From NCBI GenBank assembly GCA_002840975.1, contig PHDN01000017.1:21694-85693 (forward strand): a stretch of 64,000 nucleotides of DNA, in the 5' to 3' direction. The first letter of the stretch is position 1, and each line of letters starts with the position of its first letter. The position numbers and the translations under genes were made by a program. The notes beneath the pieces were generated by a model. It worked only from the letters and a program-made list of their open reading frames with translations. It made no database searches and was not told where the DNA came from. The stretch comes from Bacteroidetes bacterium HGW-Bacteroidetes-16 (GTDB lineage: Bacteria > Bacteroidota > Bacteroidia > Bacteroidales > F082). Shown here piece by piece: positions 37,140 through 45,912 of the stretch.

Positions 37140-37349
37140 ATGTCTATGAAAAACCCAAATTCAATTAATCTGCAAAGGATCCGTTCAAAAACTAATCTGG
37201 ATCCACATTCATCCAGGCTCAAAGATGTTTACCAGGAGATATTATCTCTTTCCGGTTCTCCCGGTTTTTTCAATTCGCCTCAAAATATCGAGGTATATAT
37301 CAAGGGTGTTAACCGATTTATTCATATAAATGCGGTGCCTGATGAATGA
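37140..37349 (+). CDS. Small hypothetical protein upstream of the VirE_N/DUF3987 gene
   Basis: A 69-residue ORF without recognisable domains. It is basic at the N terminus (KNPNSINLQRIRSKTNLDPH), with a segment DVYQEILSLSG that could form a helix. It ends inside the next gene (ATGAATGA overlap at 37342-37349), the spacing expected of a translationally coupled pair, and a hairpin-bearing leader precedes it. It may be a real leader cistron of the mobile-element gene. Confidence 0.45.
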   Translation: MSMKNPNSINLQRIRSKTNLDPHSSRLKDVYQEILSLSGSPGFFNSPQNIEVYIKGVNRFIHINAVPDE

Positions 37350-39561
37350 ATTCCATACTTCAGTATTTCACAATTTCTCCCGACTCCGGGGGGTGCTGCC
37401 TCTGCATGAGGTCCTGCTTTCTGTGAAACAAAACAAACTTCAATCTAAAATCTGCCAAATCAGACAGCTTTCCGTCCAGGGAAAAAAAGAACTGGCAGAT
37501 AACCTGAAAAAAACGCTCCCGGCTTTTACTCCTGCCGGGGTGTTTACCAAAGGCAGGCGACTGAGTGCCCTGCAGGAATACAATCCGGTGATATGCCTGG
37601 ACTTCGACAATGTGAAGGAGCCCATAGATAATCTTCGGAAAATTGTTGATGCACTGTCTACAACTTACGCCTCCTTCATCAGTCCCAAGGGTAATGGCCT
37701 CAAGGTTTTTGTGATCACCAACTCCACAAAAGAAAAACACCTGATCGCATTTAACCGGGTGGCCGATTTCTATGAGCAACAAACCGGCGTCCTTTCCGAC
37801 CGTTCTGTCAAGGATATCCCCAGGCTGTGTTTTCTCTCTTATGACCCCGATCTTTACCTCAATATTTCTTCCGAAATCTTCCCCATTGAGGTCTTCGAAG
37901 AAAGTGAAATTTCAAAAAATTCAATTTCACCCCAGGATTTTACCGAAATATTCGCTAACTGTCAGACAATCACTGAAAAGAATGGCTCTTACATCAATGG
38001 CAACCGCAATAATTTCATTTTTCGTTTTGCAAACTGTTGCAAACATTCTGGCATCCCGTTGCAGCAAACTCTCACTTTTTGCCGCAGTCATTACAATCTG
38101 GACGACAAAGAGTTAGAGGCTGTAATCCGCAGTGCATTCTCGTATAATGATACAGAGTTTGCAAAGTTTGCAAAGTTTGCAACCTCTTGCGATTTTTTTG
38201 ATTCATCTTTGCCTACCGTCGGCAGGGATGATGATTTTCTTACCAATTCTCCTTCCATTTCACAGGAAGATTATGACTTAATGCCGGAGATGATTAAACA
38301 GGGTGTTCTTTGTTTTGCCGACCCAAGGGAAAGGGATGTTTTCTTTACGGGTGCTTTAAGTATTTTAAGTGCCTGCCTTCCCCATATAATAGGCGAATAT
38401 AACCGTCAACCTGTGTACCCAAATCTCTTTTCTTTTATTATTGCTCCTCCTGCTTCAGGAAAGGGGTCCTTAAAATATAGTCGTTTACTGGGTGGTATTA
38501 TCCAATCTAAACGATTAGAAGTGAGTCAAAAGGAAGAAAGAAAATACCAAAAGGAACTTAATCTGTATAAACAACGTAAACGCAAGAAAAACAGCAATCC
38601 TGACGAAGAACCTCCCTCACGTCCTCCTTTCAGGGTGTTTTACATACCAGCTAATTCCAGTTATGCGAAAGTATTAAACCACCTGAGCGAAAATGGAGGT
38701 ACCGGTGTCATTTGTGAAACGGAAGCTGATACCATGGGATATATCCTAAAACAGGACTGGGGCTCATATTCTGACATGCTCCGAAAAGCTTTTCATCATG
38801 AAAGTATTTCCAGCTCCCGCAAAACAGACAATCAATACATGGAAGTAACCAATCCCCGACTGTCAGTAGCCCTTACGGGAACTCCCGGTCAGATTTTAGG
38901 TTTAATCTCTTCTGCGGATGATGGACTGTTCAGCCGTTTTTTGTTTTATGTATATAAATCAATCCCGGTTTGGAACGATGTATCTCCTCAACCGGAGCTC
39001 CCCTGCTTGACCGATACTTTTTCTAAACTATCCATGGATATCTACCACATGATGACACTCATGTCAGATATGGAATCTTCTTTTGTACTTACTCCGGAAC
39101 AATGGAAATTACTTAATGAGTCATTTACACACATACTTACTCATGTCACTACATTTAATAGTGTCAATGCGGCCAGCATAGTGAAAAGGTTGGGATTACT
39201 CCTTTACCGGATGGCCATGATCTTCACAACCCTTAGAAACTATGAATTAAATAGACAGGAAAAAGAAATGGTTTGTTCCGACCAGGACTTCCACCTGGCG
39301 CTTCGGCTTTCACGACTTTATCTGGAACATAGTCTTATTATTTTTAACAGCCTCCCCAGGGAAGATAAGAAAGTAGTTTTTACTGAAGCTCCCAACAAAG
39401 AAGCATTTTTCAATTCTCTACCCCATACATTCACCAGGGCCGACGCCATCACCCTGGGAATGAAATATCATCTGGGAACGCGAAGCATTGATGGACTTTT
39501 AAAAAAGCTACTGGAATCTAAACTTAAAAAATCGGCTACAGGTTTATACGAGAAAGTGTAA
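37342..39561 (+). CDS. VirE N-terminal (BT4734-like)/DUF3987 mobile-element protein
   Basis: A 739-residue protein typical of Bacteroidota integrative elements. The N-terminal BT4734/VirE_N-like domain (about 1-190) contains LQEYNPVICLDFDNV and FISPKGNGLKVFV, reminiscent of primase-polymerase folds. A linker region with the short repeat EFAKFAKFATS follows (about 273-283). The DUF3987 domain (about 320-680) has a P-loop-like FIIAPPASGKGSLKYS and an acidic IVCETEADTMGYILKQ-type segment. Together they suggest a primase/helicase-like replication function of the element, but this is not proven. The in-frame repeat is encoded by three tandem TTTGCAA(A/C) units (38158-38183) that recur downstream of the gene. 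The ATG at 37342 is chosen over one four codons upstream for its overlap with the preceding ORF. Confidence 0.8.
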   Translation: MNEFHTSVFHNFSRLRGVLPLHEVLLSVKQNKLQSKICQIRQLSVQGKKELADNLKKTLPAFTPAGVFTKGRRLSALQEYNPVICLDFDNVKEPIDNLRKIVDALSTTYASFISPKGNGLKVFVITNSTKEKHLIAFNRVADFYEQQTGVLSDRSVKDIPRLCFLSYDPDLYLNISSEIFPIEVFEESEISKNSISPQDFTEIFANCQTITEKNGSYINGNRNNFIFRFANCCKHSGIPLQQTLTFCRSHYNLDDKELEAVIRSAFSYNDTEFAKFAKFATSCDFFDSSLPTVGRDDDFLTNSPSISQEDYDLMPEMIKQGVLCFADPRERDVFFTGALSILSACLPHIIGEYNRQPVYPNLFSFIIAPPASGKGSLKYSRLLGGIIQSKRLEVSQKEERKYQKELNLYKQRKRKKNSNPDEEPPSRPPFRVFYIPANSSYAKVLNHLSENGGTGVICETEADTMGYILKQDWGSYSDMLRKAFHHESISSSRKTDNQYMEVTNPRLSVALTGTPGQILGLISSADDGLFSRFLFYVYKSIPVWNDVSPQPELPCLTDTFSKLSMDIYHMMTLMSDMESSFVLTPEQWKLLNESFTHILTHVTTFNSVNAASIVKRLGLLLYRMAMIFTTLRNYELNRQEKEMVCSDQDFHLALRLSRLYLEHSLIIFNSLPREDKKVVFTEAPNKEAFFNSLPHTFTRADAITLGMKYHLGTRSIDGLLKKLLESKLKKSATGLYEKV

Positions 39562-39579
39562 ATAAAAATATGAAAGGCT

Positions 39580-39681
39580 GCAAACTTTGCAAACTTTGCA
39601 AACATTTTGTATCTTCTTTAATATCTGATATTTACATAAGATTTGTTTTGCAAAGTTTGCAAAGGGTTTGCAAACTTTTGC
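39580..39681. repeat. Iterated TTTGCAAA motifs forming inverted arrays
   Basis: Just after the VirE_N/DUF3987 stop, GCAAACTTTGCAAACTTTG continues to 39603, giving three units. After about 40 bp TTTTGCAAAGTTTGCAAAGG and GTTTGCAAACTTTTGC follow (39646-39681). The two blocks are largely inverse complements. The same unit is found inside the gene at 38025-38044 and 38158-38183. They look like iterons or multiple protein-binding sites. Confidence 0.65.
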
Positions 39682-39950
39682 ATAAATTGCACAAAAAGGC
39701 GATGTTCTGTGACCCGTTTTCTGCTTTGAAAAATCATTTATCCGGTTTATAAAGTACGACCATGCAAGGGCAGCAATGAAAATGATACAGGTTTTTCGAG
39801 AGAACGCATAAATCAAAGCAACTATTTGCCAGCCGGTAATTTTTGCCAAATTCGCCATGCATTTGTGACATTCAAATATTTGATTTGAAAGCAATTGAAT
39901 TAAATCATAAAAAAAATTGCGTTTTTATACAATACTTTAAGATATTTTAA

Positions 39951-39958
39951 TATTTTTG
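39951..39958 (+). promoter_or_regulatory. Possible -7 box of the csm operon
   Basis: TATTTTTG matches TAnnTTTG about 140 nt before cas10. There is no good -33 element. The remainder of the gap 39682-40096 is A/T-rich and shows no gene. Confidence 0.3.
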
Positions 39959-40096
39959 AGAAAATTCAAGGGAGCAGATAAAGGAAGGCGTGATTTTTTT
40001 GAATCACATGAAGACGAATGAATTTTAAAACCCGGAAATTGCTAAATCACAAGTGTCTTTTTAGCCATATATTAATACAGTTTAATCCATCGAATC

Positions 40097-41629
40097 ATGC
40101 CAAACTTAAATTACATATTTGTTAAAGGGGATGTTTCAGGCATCCAGGGTTTCATTTTTAATGTAAAAAGCGAACATGCAGCTAAAGAATTAAAAGGCAG
40201 GTCGTTTTTTATTAAAATGCTGGTTGAGGTCGCCATCCAATATTTATTAGACCAATTTGGTTTGGTTGATCCTGATGAAATTCAAAATTCAAAGATTTCA
40301 ACTTCAGGAGGTAATTTTATTTTGAAATTACCTGCTTTGGATGGGTTTGCGAATAAAGTACTACAGGCACAAAAAGACTTTACAAAAGCATTGGAGTTTA
40401 CCGGATTAAATATGTGTATTGCCTATGTTGCTAAAAGTGAAACATATGCAAACGACATAATGAAACTTGACGCCGGATGCAGGACATTAAAATACAAATT
40501 TTACCACGAGGGCAATGACTATTTTGATGCTTTTGAAAAGAAAGAAATTAGTAAATTAAGTACAAAATGGGAATCTTTTACTACTCAAATCAAATCCAAT
40601 CAATTTTTCACCATTCAACAAAACTCTAATACCAATAAACATTTAATTATTAACAACAACACAATTGAATTAGCAGGTTATAAGATTATACTAAACAACA
40701 ATGTAAATGGATTTCCTTTGAGTGCTCACTTGGAAAGCCTATTCCCTGAAAATGCCAGTCATGGGATAAAAGATTTTAGCGACCTGAGTAAAAGTGATTA
40801 TTTCAACTATAGCAGATGTGAAATTGGAAGTATATATGGTGGTCAAGAAGGCCTTGACAAGTTAGGCATTCTGGCAATGGACGTTGATGGCTTAGGACAC
40901 CATATGGCAGAGGTTGATTCTGAAGAACAACACGCTGATTTGGATAAAAAATTACGATTGTTTTTTAATGATAAAATAAGGGAAGTCATCAATAATACAG
41001 ATTATTCATACCAATATAACTGCAGAAATAATGCCAGGTTGTCTGTTCCTAAATTCAAAAATAAAATTTACTCAGTAACTGCCGGTGGTGACGATTGTTT
41101 CTTCGTTGGCAAATGGAACACTATTTTAGATTTTGCTATCGAGATTAACAAAGCATTTACCACAGAATTCCACGGATTAACCATATCAGCCGGACTAATC
41201 ATCGTTGATCCCAAGTTTCCCGTAGTTCGTTTTGCCGATTTAGTGGAAAGCTCTTTGAAAAAAGCCAAATATGATTATGATACAAAAGGTAATATCTGTT
41301 TGTTTGGTGAAGTACTAAGCTGGGATATGTTAGAAAAAGTATATGTTATGAGACAACATCTTAATAATAAAGACATAACAGGTGGGATGCTTGCAAAAGC
41401 CCGTTTGGCAGCCAATAATCTCAAAGATGCTCATGTTTTCCGACTGGAAGATTTTTGGAAAATGGGCTATTATCTACGAGATCTTGATTCAAACAAGAAG
41501 AGGTTAGTGATGGGAAAAATTGATGATTATATGACCAAATCCATCTTAGAAATAAATAAATTAAGAAAAAGGAATTACCGAAGTATTTTACCTGTTGCAG
41601 CACGTTTAGCTGAATTGGACAAAAGATAA
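40097..41629 (+). CDS. cas10: Cas10 (Csm1), short form without HD domain
   Basis: The large subunit of a type III-A effector. At 510 residues it is much shorter than usual Csm1 (about 750-850). It starts directly in the first palm domain (FVKGDVSGIQGFIFNVKSEH), so the N-terminal HD nuclease that cuts single-stranded DNA is absent. The second palm is intact: ILAMDVDGLGHHMAE and TAGGDDCFFVG, with the GGDD cyclase motif at residues 330-333. The palm-associated segment SAGLIIVDPKFPVVRFADL and a helical C terminus follow. The complex should therefore make cyclic oligoadenylate (or a related signal) on target RNA binding but not degrade DNA through Cas10. It is the first gene of the operon cas10-csm2-csm3-csm4-csm5-(membrane protein)-cas6. 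Confidence 0.93.
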   Translation: MPNLNYIFVKGDVSGIQGFIFNVKSEHAAKELKGRSFFIKMLVEVAIQYLLDQFGLVDPDEIQNSKISTSGGNFILKLPALDGFANKVLQAQKDFTKALEFTGLNMCIAYVAKSETYANDIMKLDAGCRTLKYKFYHEGNDYFDAFEKKEISKLSTKWESFTTQIKSNQFFTIQQNSNTNKHLIINNNTIELAGYKIILNNNVNGFPLSAHLESLFPENASHGIKDFSDLSKSDYFNYSRCEIGSIYGGQEGLDKLGILAMDVDGLGHHMAEVDSEEQHADLDKKLRLFFNDKIREVINNTDYSYQYNCRNNARLSVPKFKNKIYSVTAGGDDCFFVGKWNTILDFAIEINKAFTTEFHGLTISAGLIIVDPKFPVVRFADLVESSLKKAKYDYDTKGNICLFGEVLSWDMLEKVYVMRQHLNNKDITGGMLAKARLAANNLKDAHVFRLEDFWKMGYYLRDLDSNKKRLVMGKIDDYMTKSILEINKLRKRNYRSILPVAARLAELDKR

Positions 41630-41647
41630 ACCTTAAATAGTTATAAT

Positions 41648-42049
41648 ATGGGAACAAAAGAAAATCAACCTAAAAATGATGCGGTTCTGACCTATGATTT
41701 GGTGTTGAGTTATTCTCCGGATGACGAAACCAAAGCACAGGATACCCTGAAAATTATTCAATTGACAGAGGAAAAACTTAGGGTACATTGCGAAAACAAA
41801 AGTGATGCGCTATCGTATACCCAACTGCGCAATATCTTGCAGGAAGTAAAACAAAACGAAAAAAATCCGGTGGTGATCATTCCAAAGTTAGCTTATATGG
41901 AAGCACGACAGGAGAAAACCAAACAAAAAGAACTCGTCCGGTTTATCAGGGAGTTACTTGTGAAATCAATTGAGGAGAAGAAAACATCCATTTTCTTAGA
42001 GTATATGAATACTTTGGTGGCCTATCATAAATATTATTCAACCAAATAA
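41648..42049 (+). CDS. csm2: Csm2, small subunit of the type III-A complex
   Basis: A 133-residue all-helical protein in the csm2 position. The C-terminal half carries the family signature: ALSYTQLRNILQEVK, VVIIPKLAYMEARQE, then FLEYMNTLVAYHKYY at the end, corresponding to the conserved helix ending with the AYxKYY pattern. Csm2 forms the inner filament (Cas11) along the crRNA-target duplex. Its N terminus (GTKENQPKNDAVLTYDLVLS) is an extension of low similarity. It lies 18 nt after cas10. Confidence 0.85.
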   Translation: MGTKENQPKNDAVLTYDLVLSYSPDDETKAQDTLKIIQLTEEKLRVHCENKSDALSYTQLRNILQEVKQNEKNPVVIIPKLAYMEARQEKTKQKELVRFIRELLVKSIEEKKTSIFLEYMNTLVAYHKYYSTK

Positions 42050-42059
42050 ACATTTCGAC

Positions 42060-42776
42060 ATGAAACTGAAATACAAAATTCAAATTAGCGGCAGATTAAC
42101 CGTTGAAACCGGAATGCACATTGGCGGTTCCGAAGTTGACCTTGATATTGGGGGAATTGACAATGCTGTAGTTAAAGACTCGAAAACCGGAATACCTTAT
42201 ATTCCCGGTAGCTCATTAAAAGGAAAGCTCCGCGATCTGATAGCCCGAAAAAAGGGATATAAAAATCTTAAAGAGGATATCGATGAAACTTTTCTGCTTT
42301 TTGGCGAAGGTGCCAATAACAATCACCGCAATACAGGGCATTTGATAGTAAGAGACGCCTTTTATATAGGCGAATTCGACCAGGAAAAAGGATTTGAAGA
42401 GAAATCGGAAAACACAATTGACAGAGTTACTGGAAAAGCCAATCCACGACACATGGAACGTGTTGTAAGAGGTGCAATTTTTGAGCTGGATATGATATTG
42501 GATTTATACAATAATTATAGTGTTAAACAATTGATTGGGAATCAATTTAAAATCAATGATAACATAGTGATTACTGATGAAAAAATCCTTGACACTTTAA
42601 AATTAGGCTTCCGATTGCTCGAAAATGATTTTCTCGGTGGAAGCGGCACACGTGGATATGGCAAAGTAAGCCTGGAGTTTGGAGTCCCACAGAAAATCGA
42701 GTTTAACGAAGACGGTACCACCTTAAAGACTGATCTTGATTTCAATTTTAATGAAACAGACGATGAAAGCCATTAG
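42060..42776 (+). CDS. csm3: Csm3, backbone RAMP and target RNA nuclease
   Basis: A 238-residue Cas7-family protein that forms the helical backbone and cuts the target RNA every 6 nt. TGMHIGGSEVDLDIGGIDNA contains Asp34, aligned with the catalytic Asp33 of characterised Csm3, so RNA cleavage should be active. IPYIPGSSLKGKLRDLIARK is the family's glycine-rich helix motif, and LGGSGTRGYGKVSLEFG is the C-terminal G-loop. It is spaced 10 nt from csm2, and csm4 begins inside its end. Confidence 0.95.
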   Translation: MKLKYKIQISGRLTVETGMHIGGSEVDLDIGGIDNAVVKDSKTGIPYIPGSSLKGKLRDLIARKKGYKNLKEDIDETFLLFGEGANNNHRNTGHLIVRDAFYIGEFDQEKGFEEKSENTIDRVTGKANPRHMERVVRGAIFELDMILDLYNNYSVKQLIGNQFKINDNIVITDEKILDTLKLGFRLLENDFLGGSGTRGYGKVSLEFGVPQKIEFNEDGTTLKTDLDFNFNETDDESH

Positions 42777-43785
42777 AATCCCTTTACAACCAAATTCACA
42801 TCTTCATTTTGGTGATTTCAAGGTGGATAGCAACGTTGCACTCAGTTCCACGTCGTATTTTGCACATTCCGACACATTGTTTTCTGCTTTGGTTAACGCC
42901 TACGCTAAAGGCGTTGGAAATGCCGATGATTTTGTAAAGAGTTTTTCAAACGGTGAAATAAGCATTTCATCTTTGTTTTATTACCTCAAAAAGGGCGAAA
43001 TGATTGTTTACCTGCTTCCTAAACCGGTCTTCCTCGACTTATACAGCCCAAGAGACGGAAAACACAAGTTACGAAATCGGGTTAAGTTTATCTCAAATGG
43101 AGTTTGGACCAAAGGCTGTGCCATAGCGGATTGGGATAAAAAAGAAAAATACATGTTTATTCAGAACCAGGATATACTTTTCACAAAAGAGGAAGTTGAA
43201 TTGCTGGGATTGACTGAGAAAGATACTGCGTTTACCATTGTAGATATTCCCAAAAGCCCAATCCGTAAAAATGATCCTAAAGACAGTATTTATTATCAGA
43301 CGGATGTAGAAACCGGAAATATTAAAGAGGTGGAAATTGGCTTTTACTTCCTGTATGAGGCAGAAACATCCGATGAGCTTGAACTGAAACGAGCCATCAG
43401 CCTGTTAGCTTACTCCGGGATTGGCGGTGAAAAAAACAATACCGGACGGACAATGTCTGACCCTGTATTTATTGAAGGTTTTCAATTGACGCCTGACGAA
43501 AACCCTGACATGACAGCAGGATTCACTAATCTTTCCTTGCTAAATCCGGCTAATGATAATGAGTTGGCTAATATTACCTTTTCCCAGACCCTGTTGAGGG
43601 GTGGCAGGAAATCTGGAAATGGCGAATACACAGTGGTTAGAATGATTGCGGAGGGAGCCCTGCTTGCTACAGATGATAGAATGGGCCGCTTGGTGGAGAT
43701 CGGCATCGATTTGGACGGAAACACAGCAGTGAGGAATGGCCTGGCGTTTATTGTACCATTAACTTATCTCAAAACAAATGAGTAA
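42763..43785 (+). CDS. csm4: Csm4, Cas5-like RAMP holding the crRNA tag
   Basis: A 340-residue Csm4 that caps the complex at the crRNA 5' tag and contacts Cas10. The N terminus IRIPLQPNSHLHFGDF and the segment TSYFAHSDTLFSALVNAYAK are typical, and SLLAYSGIGGEKNNTGRTM is the conserved glycine-rich RAMP loop. The start at 42763 overlaps the end of csm3 by 14 nt. A start four codons upstream is equally possible. Confidence 0.9.
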   Translation: MKAIRIPLQPNSHLHFGDFKVDSNVALSSTSYFAHSDTLFSALVNAYAKGVGNADDFVKSFSNGEISISSLFYYLKKGEMIVYLLPKPVFLDLYSPRDGKHKLRNRVKFISNGVWTKGCAIADWDKKEKYMFIQNQDILFTKEEVELLGLTEKDTAFTIVDIPKSPIRKNDPKDSIYYQTDVETGNIKEVEIGFYFLYEAETSDELELKRAISLLAYSGIGGEKNNTGRTMSDPVFIEGFQLTPDENPDMTAGFTNLSLLNPANDNELANITFSQTLLRGGRKSGNGEYTVVRMIAEGALLATDDRMGRLVEIGIDLDGNTAVRNGLAFIVPLTYLKTNE

Positions 43786-45100
43786 TTATCCTATCAACAT
43801 CAAAACACTATCTCCTTTGCATATTGGAAATGGTGAAAAGCTTACATCAGTGGGCGAATATGTGGCCTCCAACAGCACCATTCGCATTATTGACCAGGAG
43901 CATTTACGCGGATTGCTGAATGCAAATGATCTGAGTCAGGCGTATTTGGAGTATATCCTCAACTATGCAGAAAACACCCATGTGTGGGATTTTTTCACAA
44001 ATCAAAAAATTGAAAAAGAGTTGCATTTCACCCGTGAGTTTCCACTCAACGCAGAAAGTTTTAATCCGGTAAGCAACAATATCCTTGAACTCGCCATCCA
44101 AACACACCGGCAAAAGTATATCCCCGGCAGCAGCCTGAAAGGAGCCATCAGAACTATGGTTTTTGCGTATTGCATTTACACAGACCCTTCATTAAAGAGC
44201 GAAATTGAAGAAATCATTAATCAGGATAAAAACGACCTGTACAAAATTCGCAAACAGGTACAAGAAAAAGAAGAAGAATGGCTTAACGGCGATTTCAATC
44301 ACTTTGGAATAACTGATTCGGAAGGTGTCCACGACGAAAATGTCGTGGCGGAAATTGCCAGGCGCGTTCATTTGTTTGGCGTTGAAACGGATGGTTTGGA
44401 TAATTTGCGCGAGTGTATTACCGCCGGAACACAAATTAAAACAACCATTGCCGTAAAATCAACCCCAATTAATGCTCAACTTCAATGGCTTTATGATGAA
44501 GATTTGGCAGGACTTTTCCGGGCGATCAATTTGGTCATGGATCAGTATATCGGTTTTGAAATAAATTTGCTTTCCAAATCCAATAATGAGGTTGCCAAAG
44601 AATTGATAAAATCATTGCAAGACCTGCAGCAAGAAATGAAGCAATTTGGAAACGAGGCTGCAATTTTACGATTGGGAAAAGGCAAAACGTATTACTTCCA
44701 GGTGATACTGCCGATGTTAAACCAAAAGGCCCATGATAAAATCATTCAATTGATAGTGAAAGACGAGGAAGCCCGTGCCAATTTTCCTGAAACGCGTGTA
44801 CTGAACGACTACAATGAGATGTTTGGCTGGCTAAAAGTTAGCCTGCCTGCTTTCGCAATACCAGAAGCAAACATCATCCACAACAAAGTGGAAACACTTA
44901 AAAAGGACGAAACGGTATTGGCGGCGTATTTTATTGATCCAAAAACAGTTCAGTTATCGCTAAATGGTGTTTTATACGAAAAACTTCAACTCGTAAACAA
45001 ACTTAAAACCTCGTTTAGAAAAGGCACACCAATACAGGTCATGGTGAAACAAATAACAAAGGAAGGGCGCTTAAATCAAGTTGAACTTATAAATAAATAA
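43778..45100 (+). CDS. csm5: Csm5, terminal RAMP subunit
   Basis: A 440-residue Cas7-like protein that caps the 3' end of the crRNA and helps its maturation. NIKTLSPLHIGNGEKLTSVG and KYIPGSSLKGAIRTMVFAY are the two family motifs. A long helical middle part separates them from a C-terminal domain ending KQITKEGRLNQVELINK. It overlaps csm4 by 8 nt. The next gene starts only 5 nt after its stop, so the membrane protein belongs to the same transcript. Confidence 0.9.
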   Translation: MSNYPINIKTLSPLHIGNGEKLTSVGEYVASNSTIRIIDQEHLRGLLNANDLSQAYLEYILNYAENTHVWDFFTNQKIEKELHFTREFPLNAESFNPVSNNILELAIQTHRQKYIPGSSLKGAIRTMVFAYCIYTDPSLKSEIEEIINQDKNDLYKIRKQVQEKEEEWLNGDFNHFGITDSEGVHDENVVAEIARRVHLFGVETDGLDNLRECITAGTQIKTTIAVKSTPINAQLQWLYDEDLAGLFRAINLVMDQYIGFEINLLSKSNNEVAKELIKSLQDLQQEMKQFGNEAAILRLGKGKTYYFQVILPMLNQKAHDKIIQLIVKDEEARANFPETRVLNDYNEMFGWLKVSLPAFAIPEANIIHNKVETLKKDETVLAAYFIDPKTVQLSLNGVLYEKLQLVNKLKTSFRKGTPIQVMVKQITKEGRLNQVELINK

Positions 45101-45105
45101 AGATC

Positions 45106-45912
45106 ATGAAAAAAATTTTACTGATTGTGATTTTGTTAATGGGATACGTCGTAATTGCACAGCAAAACAGTAAACAGACTGTATCTAATGACAACCAATT
45201 AACGAATGTTCAACTTAAACTGGAAATAAAAAAACTGAGCGAAAAAATAGATTCTCTGCAAAGAAGTATTATTGATGCAAATCAAACCCTCCAATATGCA
45301 GAAAATACCTATAAAACAGCTCAAAATATCTACACATTAAAGGATGATTTGTTAACTGGTGGCATCGCATTGCTTTCAATAATAATTGCTTTGATCTCTT
45401 TGTTTGGTATAAATTTTTGGATTAAAAATATTATGACCAGCAAATTGATTGAACTTACTGAAAAAAACACAAAAGAACTCCAACGTTTACTGTCCAACGA
45501 AAAATGGGGTATTGACCTTAGAAGCAAAGTACAGTTAATTGTGCTCAACAAAAAAGAAACAGGAATAAAGCCAGAAATTGAGGGCGTTATAAATGGATTT
45601 AATTATGTTCCTGTAGAAATTGACAATGCAACAGATGAATCATTTATCACTAAGATCAAAGAAAAAGGTATTAAAATTACACCCAACTCATTTACGATAA
45701 TTTTACTTGACGATGCTGTAAACGAACTGTTTAGTGACAAAGGTGTTTCATTAATAAAGTATGTTCAAAAACTGGGAATTGGAGTTTTATTATATGGAGA
45801 AAGTAAAACTGCATTAAACTATGAGTTTCAGGCCTTTGCCAAAAAACCCTATTCTCTCTATAATAACCTGATGCAATTAATGAAATATATGGATTTTAAA
45901 AACAAGTTATGA
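45106..45912 (+). CDS. Unrecognised membrane-anchored protein with cytoplasmic Rossmann-like domain, inside the csm operon
   Basis: I do not recognise this 268-residue protein as a named cas family. A signal-peptide-like N terminus (KKILLIVILLMGYVVIAQQ) is followed by a probable periplasmic coiled coil (about 30-80), one membrane helix (about 84-106), a second heptad-like helix (107-133) and a cytoplasmic domain (about 140-262). That domain alternates strands and helices: VQLIVLN, NGFNYVPVEID, SFTIILLDDAV and GIGVLLYGES with helices between. This is the order of a Rossmann or flavodoxin-like fold, the class that includes CARF and SAVED sensors. It lies 5 nt after csm5 and overlaps cas6 by 4 nt (ATGA). 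With no Csm6 in the locus, it is the only candidate to respond to the Cas10 second messenger. An accessory anchor without ligand binding is the alternative. Confidence 0.7.
   Translation: MKKILLIVILLMGYVVIAQQNSKQTVSNDNQLTNVQLKLEIKKLSEKIDSLQRSIIDANQTLQYAENTYKTAQNIYTLKDDLLTGGIALLSIIIALISLFGINFWIKNIMTSKLIELTEKNTKELQRLLSNEKWGIDLRSKVQLIVLNKKETGIKPEIEGVINGFNYVPVEIDNATDESFITKIKEKGIKITPNSFTIILLDDAVNELFSDKGVSLIKYVQKLGIGVLLYGESKTALNYEFQAFAKKPYSLYNNLMQLMKYMDFKNKL

Noticed and set aside
45106..45912. Calling the membrane protein a Csm6, Csx1 or CorA-type effector
   Set aside because: There is no HEPN R-x4-6-H motif, no CorA GxN motif and only one transmembrane helix.
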